A stretch of 10,566 bases of DNA, from positions 1 through 10,566 of the forward strand of contig JBLNBQ010000026.1 of NCBI GenBank assembly GCA_050260095.1, in the 5' to 3' direction. The translations under genes were made by a program, and so were the position numbers. The notes beneath the pieces were generated by a model. It saw only the letters and a list, made by a program, of their open reading frames with translations, searched no databases and was not told the origin of the DNA. This DNA comes from JBLNBQ01 sp050260095 (lineage in GTDB: Bacteria; Bacillota; UBA5301; DYFA01). This document shows positions 1 through 6,851 of the stretch, piece after piece (the stretch's first letter is position 1; the number at the start of each line of letters is the position of its first letter).

Positions 1-2
1 TG

Positions 3-287
3 CTCGCCAGCGACGGTTTCGCCCCCCGCCATCTGCTTATCGAGGTTGAGCTGGCCCAACGAGCCACCCAGCTCTCCTTGCCGGCTTCCTTCGCGGCTGC
101 CGCGCCAGCGCCGCATTCGCCGCCCGCCGCCCGCTCCGCCCCGCCCCCCGCCGTACTGGGTGAAGTCCTAGCCGCCGTCAACCGGGCCTTCGCCCGCGAG
201 GTGCTCTTCCCGGCCGCCCGCCTCACCCTGTCGCGGCGGGAGCGCCTCCGCCGCCTGCTCCCCGGCTTCGGCTATGCGGCTCCTTGA
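3..287 (+). CDS. Y-family DNA polymerase (ImuB/DinB-like), C-terminal tail only
   Basis: This reading frame is open from the left edge to a TGA at 285-287, so the catalytic part lies outside the window. The visible 94 residues fit the tail of a Y-family translesion polymerase. A stretch reading ELAQRATQLSLP (codons near 48-83) contains QLSLP, which resembles the sliding-clamp-binding pentapeptide (consensus QL[S/D]LF) at this point in DinB/ImuB proteins. A low-complexity Ala/Pro linker follows, then a basic helix (AVNRAFAREVLFPAARLTLSRRERL) like the closing segment of bacterial Y-family enzymes. The next two genes, DUF6504 and DnaE2, are typical partners of such polymerases and support the call. 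A TTG at 78 is an artefactual internal start. Whether the polymerase active site is intact (DinB) or lost (as in many ImuB proteins) cannot be seen here. Confidence 0.7.
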   Translation, partial: LASDGFAPRHLLIEVELAQRATQLSLPASFAAAAPAPHSPPAARSAPPPAVLGEVLAAVNRAFAREVLFPAARLTLSRRERLRRLLPGFGYAAP

Positions 288-528
288 CGCGCCCGTCGAA
301 GTCCGGCTGGGTAAGGCCGGGCGGCTTAACAGCTTCCGCTGGCGGGGGCGTTGGCGCACGATCCGGGAAGTGATCGACGCCTGGCGGGAGACGGGCGCCT
401 GGTGGGACGGGGAGCCGGAGAAGACGTTCCTCCTGGTCCGCACGGACGCCGCCGGCCTTTTCGAACTCTACTACACCGGCCAGCCTGGAAAGGAGCAGGC
501 CTGGCAGCTCTATCGGATCTACGATTAA
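274..528 (+). CDS. DUF6504-type small protein of the mutagenesis cassette
   Basis: This is an 84-residue protein of unknown biochemical role. It is rich in Trp and Arg, with a core pattern FRWRGRWRTIREVIDAWRE followed by WW, and ends ELYYTG...WQLYRIYD. This matches my recollection of the DUF6504 family, small proteins encoded beside Y-family polymerases and DnaE-type polymerases. Its ATG lies inside the last codons of the upstream polymerase gene (14-base overlap), and DnaE2 starts 14 bases after its stop, so the three are almost certainly one transcript. No good Shine-Dalgarno site is visible before the ATG, which fits translation coupled to the upstream gene. There is no signal peptide or membrane segment, so it is cytoplasmic. 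A role as an accessory or regulator of the error-prone polymerases is inferred only from its position. Confidence 0.75.
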   Translation: MRLLDAPVEVRLGKAGRLNSFRWRGRWRTIREVIDAWRETGAWWDGEPEKTFLLVRTDAAGLFELYYTGQPGKEQAWQLYRIYD

Positions 529-542
529 GCGAGGTGAACGGG

Positions 543-3500
543 ATGGGCAGCCCCGGCTTCGTCCACCTGCACGTCCATTCGTCATTCTCGTTCCTCGACG
601 GAGGCAGCCCGGTGGGGGATTTGATCGCCAGGGCCGTGGAGTTGGGCATGCCGGCGTTGGCCCTGACCGACCACCACAACGTCAGCGCGGCGGCCGAGTT
701 CCACCGGGCGGCGAAGGCGGCGGGGATCAAGCCGTTGACCGGGGCCGAGGTGACGCTCGACTCCGGCGCCCACCTGGTGCTTCTGGCCCGCGACCGCCGG
801 GGTTACGCCAGCCTCTGCCGCCTTTTGAGCGAGGCCTGGCAGGCTGATCGCCTAAAACCCCACGTCAGTTGGGAGTCGCTCGTCCGCTGCCACGAGGGGC
901 TCATCGCGCTTTCGGGCTGTCGCCGAGGCGAAGTCCCTTCCCTCCTCCTGCAGGGCCGGCGTGAGGAGGCCCGGGCCGCGGCGCTCCGCCTCCTGACCAT
1001 CTTCGGGCGGGAGAACTTCCGGCTGGAGCTGCAGAACACCCTCCTGCCGAAGGCGGCGGCGCTGAGTGACGCCCTGGTGGAGCTGGCCGCCGACCTTAAG
1101 GTGGAGGTGGTCGCTACCAACAACGTCCACTACGCCCGCAAGGAAGACTTCCCCCGGCACGACCTGCTGACCTGCGTCCGCACCCATACCACGCTGGAGG
1201 AAGTCCACCCCGAACGCCCGCTCAACGCCGAGAATTACTTGAAATCCCCCGTCGCGATGGCGGCGCTCTTCAAGCGCTACCCTGAGGCCTGTGCCGCCAC
1301 GGCCCGCCTAGCCGAGGAGTGCGAACCCGCCCTGCAACTCGACCGGCCCCTCTTCCCCGGTTTCACCCCGCCCAGCGGCGAAGCGCCCTCCGCCTTCCTC
1401 CGTCGCCTCACGCTGGAAGGAGCCCGCCGCCGCTACGGCCGCCTCACCCCCGAGAGCGCCGCCCGCCTCGAGCACGAACTCGACATCATCACCCGCCTCG
1501 GCGTCGAGGAGTACTTCCTGGCCGTCTGGGACGTAGTCCGGTTCGCCCGCGGCAAAGGCATCCGGTTGGCCGGACGAGGTTCCGCCGCCGACTCGGCCGT
1601 CTGCTATTGCCTAGGGATCACCGAGGTCGATTCCATCAGCCGCGGCCTGCTCTTCGAGCGCTTCCTCAGCCTGGAGCGGGCTCAGAAGCCCGACATCGAC
1701 ATCGATTTCGACGCCCGCCGGCGCGACGAGGTGGCCGCCTACCTCTACGACAAGTACGGGGAAGAACACGTCGGCTCGGTCTGCACCTTCCAGACCTTTC
1801 AGGTCCGCTCTTCCCTCCGGGAACTGGGCAAGGCGATGGGCTTCCCCCCTGCCGACCTGGACCATTTGGCCAAGCTCTTCCCCTACCTCCACGGCGGCGG
1901 CCTCGACTACGCCCTGACCCGCCTACCGGAACTGCGCGACTCCGGCCTGCCCCTCGCCAAATACGAGCGGCTCTTCGCCTTCTGCCGGGAGCTGGCGAAC
2001 TACCCGCGCTTCTACGGCACCCACTTGGGCGGGCTCGTCGTGAGCCGGGAGCCGCTCACCCAGGTCACGCCGCTGATTCCGGCCGCCAAGGGAGTGCTGA
2101 TCACCCAGTTCGACAAGGACGGCATCGAGGAGTTCGGCCTCATCAAACTCGACCTGCTCTCGCTGCGCACCCTTTCTGCAGTGGAGGACGCGGTGGAGAG
2201 CATCGCCCTTCGCGACCCGGCCTTCGACTACGACCGGGTCCCCTTGAACGACCGGTCCACCTACGCCCAGCTCCGCCGGGGCGAGACCATCGGCGTCTTC
2301 CAACTCGAAAGCCCGGCCCAAAGGGCTCTTCAGTCGCGGCTCGGGGCCACGGGGATCGAGGATGTGGTCGCCAGCGTCGCTCTGATTCGCCCGGGGCCGA
2401 TCGAGGGGAACATGGTGGAGCCCTTCGTGCGGCGGCGGCGGGGCGAGGAGGCCATCGCCTATCTCCACCCCAAGCTGAAACCGATCCTGGAGAAGACCTA
2501 CGGGGTGGTACTCTTTCAGGAGCAGGTCATCCAGATCGCCACCGAGCTGGCCGGCTTCACCCCCGGCGAGTCCGACCGCCTGCGCAAGGTCATGACCCAC
2601 GCCCGCTCGCGGCAGGACATGGCGGCCATCGGCGAGGAGTTCGTGGCGCGGGCGACGGCCAACGGGGTAGAGCTGGCGGTCGCCCGGGAGATCTTCGGCT
2701 ACCTGGCGGGCTATGCCGGATACGGTTTCTGTGAGGCCCACGCCGCCGCCTTCGGGACCACCGCCTACAAGACCGCCTACCTCTCCCGGCACTACCCGGC
2801 GGAGTTCTTCGCGGCGCTCCTCAGCAACCAACCGATGGGCTTCTACTCGCCGAACACCCTCTGCGTGGAGGCCCGGCGGCGGGGGCTCACCATCCTGCCG
2901 CCCGACGTCAACTTGAGCGGCGCCGCTTTCCGCGTCGAAGGGAAGACGGGCCTGCGGGTGGGCCTGAAGATGGTCAAAGGGCTGGCGGGCAAAGCGCTCG
3001 ACGCCCTGCTCGCGGCCCGCGAGTCCGGCCCCTTCGCCTCCTACGCTGACTTCCACCGGCGGGTGCCCCTACCCAAGGACCTCCGCCAGAACCTGGTCCA
3101 GAGCGGGGCTTTCGACTCGCTCCACCCCAACCGGCGCCAGCTCTTCTGGGCGCTGGCGCTGGAGGAAGAGGCGGTCCCCGCCACGCTGGCGCAGCTCGCC
3201 GACTTCCCGCCGGTCGAGAAGGCTCTCCTGGAGTATTCCGTCTTGGGGCTGAGCGTGGAGAATCACCTGCTGGCCTACTTCCGCCCCGCCCTCAAAGCGC
3301 GGGGGCTGCTGAGCAGCCGGGAGGTGGCCAAGGCCCGGCCAGGGCAGGTGGTGAGCGCCGGCGGGCTGGTCATCCGCCCCCACCGCCCGCCGGTGCGCAG
3401 CGGGCGGATCGTGGTCTTCCTCTCGCTCGAAGACGAAGGCGGGCTCACCGACGTCACCGTCTTCGAGGATGTCTACCAGCGCTGCGGCAAGGCGATCTTC

Positions 3501-3608
3501 ACCTGCCCCGCCCTCGTGGTGAAAGGGAAGATCGACCGGCGGGGAAACGCCGTGAGCGTGGTGGCGGAAGAGATATCGCCCCTGGCTCTGGAAGGCACGC
3601 AGGGTTAG
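543..3608 (+). CDS. dnaE2: Error-prone DNA polymerase III alpha subunit, DnaE2/ImuC type
   Basis: C-family DNA polymerase of 1021 residues, shorter than replicative DnaE (about 1150) and close to DnaE2. The ATG at 543 has GAGGTG six bases upstream and starts the PHP domain directly; an in-frame GTG at 534 is the alternative. The PHP domain (about 1-270) keeps HLHVH (H10, H12), D43-H44 and E69, so its metal site may be intact. The palm contains RGSAADSAVCYCLGIT and PDIDIDF (D384, D386), with the third catalytic aspartate at about D537 (IKLDLL). FQLESPAQ and IRPGPIEGNMV are wordings characteristic of DnaE2 rather than DnaE1. A helix-hairpin-helix region (about 795-860) and an OB fold (about 935-1015) follow. 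No convincing clamp-binding pentapeptide is visible, so clamp access would come from the Y-family partner. In mycobacteria and proteobacteria DnaE2 performs SOS-induced mutagenic lesion bypass with ImuB. No LexA box can be assessed because the operon start is outside the window. Confidence 0.93.
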   Translation: MGSPGFVHLHVHSSFSFLDGGSPVGDLIARAVELGMPALALTDHHNVSAAAEFHRAAKAAGIKPLTGAEVTLDSGAHLVLLARDRRGYASLCRLLSEAWQADRLKPHVSWESLVRCHEGLIALSGCRRGEVPSLLLQGRREEARAAALRLLTIFGRENFRLELQNTLLPKAAALSDALVELAADLKVEVVATNNVHYARKEDFPRHDLLTCVRTHTTLEEVHPERPLNAENYLKSPVAMAALFKRYPEACAATARLAEECEPALQLDRPLFPGFTPPSGEAPSAFLRRLTLEGARRRYGRLTPESAARLEHELDIITRLGVEEYFLAVWDVVRFARGKGIRLAGRGSAADSAVCYCLGITEVDSISRGLLFERFLSLERAQKPDIDIDFDARRRDEVAAYLYDKYGEEHVGSVCTFQTFQVRSSLRELGKAMGFPPADLDHLAKLFPYLHGGGLDYALTRLPELRDSGLPLAKYERLFAFCRELANYPRFYGTHLGGLVVSREPLTQVTPLIPAAKGVLITQFDKDGIEEFGLIKLDLLSLRTLSAVEDAVESIALRDPAFDYDRVPLNDRSTYAQLRRGETIGVFQLESPAQRALQSRLGATGIEDVVASVALIRPGPIEGNMVEPFVRRRRGEEAIAYLHPKLKPILEKTYGVVLFQEQVIQIATELAGFTPGESDRLRKVMTHARSRQDMAAIGEEFVARATANGVELAVAREIFGYLAGYAGYGFCEAHAAAFGTTAYKTAYLSRHYPAEFFAALLSNQPMGFYSPNTLCVEARRRGLTILPPDVNLSGAAFRVEGKTGLRVGLKMVKGLAGKALDALLAARESGPFASYADFHRRVPLPKDLRQNLVQSGAFDSLHPNRRQLFWALALEEEAVPATLAQLADFPPVEKALLEYSVLGLSVENHLLAYFRPALKARGLLSSREVAKARPGQVVSAGGLVIRPHRPPVRSGRIVVFLSLEDEGGLTDVTVFEDVYQRCGKAIFTCPALVVKGKIDRRGNAVSVVAEEISPLALEGTQG

Positions 3609-3622
3609 GCCTCCGCTTGGGG

Positions 3623-3651
3623 TTGCACATATTTGGCAATCATGCTACAAT
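3623..3651 (+). promoter_or_regulatory. Sigma-A promoter with extended -10
   Basis: TTGCAC at 3623-3628 and TACAAT at 3646-3651 are separated by exactly 17 bases, with an additional TG (3643-3644) one base before the -10 box. The patch is noticeably AT-rich in an otherwise GC-rich sequence and sits 14 bases after the dnaE2 stop. Transcription would start near 3658 and read the small orphan gene at 3686. This is one of the two best promoter matches I see in the window. Confidence 0.8.
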
Positions 3652-3685
3652 CCTACAGAACCGTACCCTGCCCGATTTCGACGGC

Positions 3686-3991
3686 ATGATCGGCACCCCC
3701 GGCCAGGAGATGACGATCCAGCAGGCTCACCTCCTGCTCGACCTGGGCTTCGGCGCCGACAAGCTCATCAAGCTCGGTGAGACGCCGGAGGGCGAGGGCC
3801 ACTTCGTGATCGGCCTGCGCGCCGGCTACACCTGGTCGCCGGTGAGCAGCGAGTGGCGGATGGGTGAGTCGATCGTCCCGAACGGACCGACGGTCGGCTT
3901 CACAGTGCCCTACGTCCGGTTGGTCATCGGGGCGGGCGGCGTTGGCCCGTTCGTCGTCCCGCAGCCGGAGGCGGTCGAGACGAAGAAGTAA
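3686..3991 (+). CDS. Orphan protein, possible truncated beta-barrel-like C-terminus
   Basis: A 101-residue protein that I do not firmly recognise. It contains amphipathic, glycine-punctuated stretches (LLLDLGFGADKLIKLG, FVIGLRAGY) and a closing NGP...YVRLVIGAGG. This resembles the C-terminal strands of outer-membrane-like or other beta-barrel proteins in which an NGP..GxTGPYxRLxIG pattern recurs. The resemblance is from memory and untested. There is no signal peptide, which a barrel protein needs, so this looks like the tail of a longer ancestral gene. The frame is open upstream to 3617 and beyond, but the sigma-A promoter overlaps that part, so the start must lie after about 3658. The ATG at 3686 is the first candidate and has no Shine-Dalgarno site; ATG 3710 has GGAG abutting it. 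It has its own promoter and terminator and is independent of its neighbours. Confidence 0.5.
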   Translation: MIGTPGQEMTIQQAHLLLDLGFGADKLIKLGETPEGEGHFVIGLRAGYTWSPVSSEWRMGESIVPNGPTVGFTVPYVRLVIGAGGVGPFVVPQPEAVETKK

Positions 3992-4010
3992 CAGGCACCA
4001 TGCTCAAAGC

Positions 4011-4043
4011 AGGGCCGGGGCAGCTGCCCCGGCCCTTTCTCTT
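4011..4043. terminator. Perfect GC-rich palindrome, probable bidirectional terminator
   Basis: Positions 4011-4036 form a perfect 26-base palindrome (AGGGCCGGGGCAG and its complement), which can fold as an 11-bp stem with an AGCT loop. A moderately pyrimidine-rich run (TTTCTCTTCCC) follows on the + strand. It lies 20 bases after the stop of the orphan gene and 28 bases from the stop of the convergent ABC permease, so it probably ends both transcripts. The U tract is weak on both sides. Confidence 0.75.
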
Positions 4044-4063
4044 CCCTGATCCTTATCATCCTG

Positions 4064-4906
4064 CTACAAGTCGCGCCGCCCGAAGACCAGGAGGGTCAGC
4101 CCGACGCACGCCAGGAGGTAGAGGCCGACGTAGAGCAGCATCCAGATGCTGGGCGCCGACTGGGCCCCGAACGGCCCGAGCATGATGAGGCCGTTCAGCG
4201 GGTTATCCTGGGCCGCCAGCGCCAGGCTCACCGCCTTGCGGTACAGGGAGTCGGCCGGGATGACCAGGCTGGTGACGATGCCCGCCGTGGTCAGCGCGCT
4301 GGACTGGGTGAAGCCGGCGACCTGTTCGAGCACCCCGCCGATCAGGCTGAGCGCGTAAAGGCTGAACATGACGACGCCGTTGGCCACCGTCGGGAGCGCC
4401 GCCGAGCCCAGCAGGGTCAGCCCGGCGAGCAGCACCGGCTGGAAGGCGAAGACGGCCGCGGTGGGCAGGAAGTTGCCCAGCGCATAGCCGGTGAGCGCCC
4501 GCAGCAACAGGTAGACGCCAAGGCAGAGCGCCACCGCGTAACCCGCCAGCACCGACCAGTACCCGAACAGCTTGCCGAGCACGATCTGCGACCGCCACAC
4601 GGGCGCCGTGGCAACCACCTGCAAGACGCCGCTCTCCCGGTCGCCGGAGAGCCCGCCCACGGCCGAGGTGATGGCGAAGAAGGCAAGGATAAGCGAGGCG
4701 AAGAAGAGGCCGGCCGTGGCCAATTGCGGGATGAGCACCGCCCGCAGGATGGGGTTGTGGGTGTTGTTCACCGCCGAGGCGGCGTAGCGCAGCGTAACGC
4801 CGTAAGCCGTGAGGTAGAGGAGCGTCATGAAGAGCGTCACCGCCAGCGTGCGGCGGCGGACCATCTCGCGCAAAGACGCCCTAAAGAGCGGCCCCACTGC
4901 GGTCAC
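4064..4906 (-). CDS. ABC-2 type transporter permease (NosY/NatB-like)
   Basis: A 280-residue integral membrane protein with about six membrane segments (roughly residues 20-42, 57-82, 116-137, 148-168, 174-196, 254-275). Between the second and third is the cytoplasmic SGDRESGVLQVVATAPVWRSQIVLGKL stretch, which is typical of ABC-2 permeases of the NosY group and probably the coupling contact with the ATPase. It would form an exporter or a membrane-remodelling complex with the ATPase encoded just upstream; the substrate is unknown. The frame starts at GTG 4906, overlapping the ATPase gene by 26 bases. A second GTG at 4897 has a better-spaced AGAGGGGG ribosome site (8 bases) and may be the true start, giving 277 residues. 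Either way, translation is coupled to the ATPase gene. It is the last gene of a three-gene operon. Confidence 0.88.
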   Translation of the reverse strand: MTAVGPLFRASLREMVRRRTLAVTLFMTLLYLTAYGVTLRYAASAVNNTHNPILRAVLIPQLATAGLFFASLILAFFAITSAVGGLSGDRESGVLQVVATAPVWRSQIVLGKLFGYWSVLAGYAVALCLGVYLLLRALTGYALGNFLPTAAVFAFQPVLLAGLTLLGSAALPTVANGVVMFSLYALSLIGGVLEQVAGFTQSSALTTAGIVTSLVIPADSLYRKAVSLALAAQDNPLNGLIMLGPFGAQSAPSIWMLLYVGLYLLACVGLTLLVFGRRDL

Positions 4907-5837
4907 CCCCTCTCACCAGGCGGAGGAAGACCTCTTCTAGGGTCGGCGGCACGGCCCGCAGGGCGTAGACCGCCACTCCCTCGCCCACCGCCACCCGGGC
5001 CACTTCCGGCAAGTCCTCCCGGGTGCGGAGAACGAGCCTGAGCCGCCCATCCTCCAGGCGGACCTCCTGGGCGAGCGTCCGCAGCTTGGCCAGCAGGGCC
5101 TCGGGATACTGATCGCAGGCCAGTTCCGCCTCGACCGCGGGGCTGAGCAGCGCCGCCGGCGCCCCCTGGCTCACAATCCGGCCCTGGTCGATGATGGCCA
5201 CCCGGTCGCAGACCAGTTCGACCTCGCTCAGGAGATGGCTGTTCAGAAAGACGCTCTTGCCGGCGGCCTTGAGATCCTGGATCAGCCGGCGAACCTCGTG
5301 GCGGCCGACCGGGTCGAGCGCCGAGGTCGGCTCATCCAGGAAGAGCAGCGGCGGATCGGCCAGGAGCGCTACCGCCAGCCCGAGCCGTTGCTGCATCCCC
5401 TTGCTGTAGCTGACGATGCGGTCGTTTTCCCGCCCCGTAAGGCCTACCAGGTCGAGCACGGCCTGCCGCCGCCGGGGCTGGTCCTCCGGCGAAATCCGGC
5501 GCAGGGAGGCGTGAAAGTCGAGCAGCTCGCGGCCGGTCATCCAGTCTTGGTAACGGAAGAGTTCCGGCAGAAAGCCGAAGGTCCGGCGCGCCTCCAGGCT
5601 GCCGATGGGATGGCCATAGAGGCTCCCCCGCCCACCGGTGCGACGCACCAGCCCCACCAGCGTCTTGACCAGCGTGCTCTTGCCGGCCCCGTTGGGGCCG
5701 AGCAACCCGAAGACTTCGCCTGGCGCGATGGTCAGGCTGATCTCCTGGCAACCGCCGCCACCCCGGTACACCTTGGTCAACCCGGCGGTCTCGATGGCAG
5801 GCACTGTTCCAGTGGCTTTCGCAGGCGTCTGTCTCAT
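4881..5837 (-). CDS. ABC transporter ATP-binding protein
   Basis: A 318-residue ABC ATPase that energises the adjacent ABC-2 permease. It shows Walker A GPNGAGKST (residues 47-55), a Q-loop position occupied by PE (GFLPELF, about 88-94) as is common in the NatA/CcmA-like group, signature YSKGMQQRLG (144-153), Walker B with D-loop LFLDEPTSALDP (165-176) and switch histidine H201. A C-terminal accessory region (about 235-318) ends LEEVFLRLVRG, as in many ABC-2-type ATPases. The ATG at 5837 is chosen because it forms an ATGA overlap with the TGA of the upstream secreted-protein gene and has GAGG five bases before it. A longer frame to 5918 would run back over that gene and is rejected. It is cytoplasmic, bound to the membrane through the permease. 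Confidence 0.93.
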   Translation of the reverse strand: MRQTPAKATGTVPAIETAGLTKVYRGGGGCQEISLTIAPGEVFGLLGPNGAGKSTLVKTLVGLVRRTGGRGSLYGHPIGSLEARRTFGFLPELFRYQDWMTGRELLDFHASLRRISPEDQPRRRQAVLDLVGLTGRENDRIVSYSKGMQQRLGLAVALLADPPLLFLDEPTSALDPVGRHEVRRLIQDLKAAGKSVFLNSHLLSEVELVCDRVAIIDQGRIVSQGAPAALLSPAVEAELACDQYPEALLAKLRTLAQEVRLEDGRLRLVLRTREDLPEVARVAVGEGVAVYALRAVPPTLEEVFLRLVRGGDRSGAAL

Positions 5838-6790
5838 TGCATCCTCGCGGCGAACGCCTTGGCCTCCGGCAGGTCGAACTCGCCTGCCAGGGCCAGGACT
5901 AGCCCACGCTGTCTCCACAGCAGGATATTCCCGGGCGCGTGCTCCCCTGCCCAGGGATCGCCCGACTCTTCCTCGTAGCGTCCCATCTGGCGGCGGGCCT
6001 CCTCCACGGCGGGCGGAAGCTTGCCCCGGCGATCACGCCGGGAGAAGAAGACCGCGGGTTCGCCAGCCACCTCGCACTCCTCGCCCACCCGGCCCCAGAG
6101 ATCGGCCACCTTGGCCCGGCCCGCCGGCGAGCTGAGGGGAGCGTCGCCCTGCCCTCCCAGGGCATTGAGCGGCCGGCGCATGGCTTCCGGCAAGAACGGC
6201 AGCGAGAGGAGCGCGGCGCGCACCTGGACCACGTCCACCCCGGCCGGCAGCGTCAGCACGGGGTCCTGCGCCTCGCTCAGGAGCAGGTCAGCGCGCTCTC
6301 GCGGGTCCTTGGCCCGGTAGCGAACCCGCAGTTCCGGCGAGGTCGTCAGGGTGAAGGTCTTCCCCTCCAACTGCGTCGGAAGGAGCACCGTGCTCCCCAG
6401 CGAAGTGAGAAGCTTGTTCAGCGGCTTCACCTTCAGGGAAAACTGGACCTTGATGGGCGCCACCCGGTCGAACAGCGGGGCCTGGTAGCCGTCGAGCGCC
6501 GCCGGCGGGGCGATCGCCGGGAAGTCGGTGAACTGGCTGAGCCCGGAGAGCCGTTTGCGCTTCGGCCAGCTGACGAACCGGAGCCGGCCGAAGCTGCGGA
6601 TGTCCACCTGCTGAACCTTGCCTTGCAGCGCGTCGCCGAGCTTCTCGAAGTCGGCCGGGTTGAGCGACTCCTCGCCCGCCGGCGTCTCCCGCAGGAAGGA
6701 GAGGCCGGTCGCCGCGACCGGACGGCCTCCGGCGAAAGCGCAGAGGGCGAGGGCGAGCAATATGCCGGTGAGCCAGGGGTGTCTCTTCAT
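5834..6790 (-). CDS. Secreted/membrane-anchored protein of unknown function, coupled to the ABC transporter
   Basis: A 318-residue protein starting MKRHPWLTGILLALALCAFAGG, a clear signal peptide or N-terminal anchor (about residues 1-28), so the mature part is extracytoplasmic. C17 is preceded by Leu rather than Gly/Ala, so it is not a convincing lipoprotein. The body has LPTQLEGKTFTLTTSPELRVRY, then LTLPAGVDVVQVRAALLSLPFLPEAMRRPL, and ends ILLWRQRGLVLALAGEFDLPEAKAFAARMQ. This layout recalls DUF4367/LolA-like extracytoplasmic domains often encoded beside ABC-2 transporters, but I cannot assign it firmly. The ATG at 6790 is chosen for the signal peptide; only a distant GGGG ribosome site is visible. 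Its TGA overlaps the ATPase ATG (ATGA), so it is the first gene of the operon. It could be a sensor or accessory for the transporter. Confidence 0.75.
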   Translation of the reverse strand: MKRHPWLTGILLALALCAFAGGRPVAATGLSFLRETPAGEESLNPADFEKLGDALQGKVQQVDIRSFGRLRFVSWPKRKRLSGLSQFTDFPAIAPPAALDGYQAPLFDRVAPIKVQFSLKVKPLNKLLTSLGSTVLLPTQLEGKTFTLTTSPELRVRYRAKDPRERADLLLSEAQDPVLTLPAGVDVVQVRAALLSLPFLPEAMRRPLNALGGQGDAPLSSPAGRAKVADLWGRVGEECEVAGEPAVFFSRRDRRGKLPPAVEEARRQMGRYEEESGDPWAGEHAPGNILLWRQRGLVLALAGEFDLPEAKAFAARMQ

Positions 6791-6799
6791 ACCGGAGAG

Positions 6800-6848
6800 T
6801 GTTCCCCGCCAAGCCCGGTTGCTCCTGCCCAGAATCGAAAGGGGAACA
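6800..6848. repeat. 8-bp perfect inverted repeat between divergent genes
   Basis: TGTTCCCC at 6800-6807 and GGGGAACA at 6841-6848 are perfect inverted copies flanking the centre of the 61-base divergent intergenic space. The right arm contributes to the ribosome-binding site of the methyltransferase gene (AAAGGGG, 7 bases before its ATG). The left arm, read on the other strand, is the only purine-rich site before the secreted-protein gene. The symmetry may simply reflect two similar ribosome sites, or it may be an operator. No convincing promoter boxes are seen in this space. Confidence 0.45.
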
Positions 6849-6851
6849 TCC

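Noticed and set aside
351..542. N-terminal extension of DnaE2 upstream of 543
   Set aside because: It overlaps the DUF6504 gene in another frame, is low-complexity and has no homology-like character; the PHP domain and ribosome site fit the ATG at 543.
1319..2734. Long + strand open frame within dnaE2 in another frame
   Set aside because: It is Arg/Pro-rich with no domain, lies entirely inside a well-supported polymerase gene and is explained by GC-rich codon bias.
1923..3056. Long antisense open frame across dnaE2
   Set aside because: Composition (Gly/Glu/Val/Leu-rich, no motifs) is typical of the antisense shadow of a high-GC gene.
3864..4185. Short + strand frames around the orphan gene and the terminator
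   Set aside because: They are Arg/Ser/Pro-rich low-complexity frames crossing a terminator palindrome; no ribosome site.
5838..5918. 27-residue N-terminal extension of the ABC ATPase
   Set aside because: It overlaps the upstream gene; the ATGA junction and ribosome site at 5837 explain the start.
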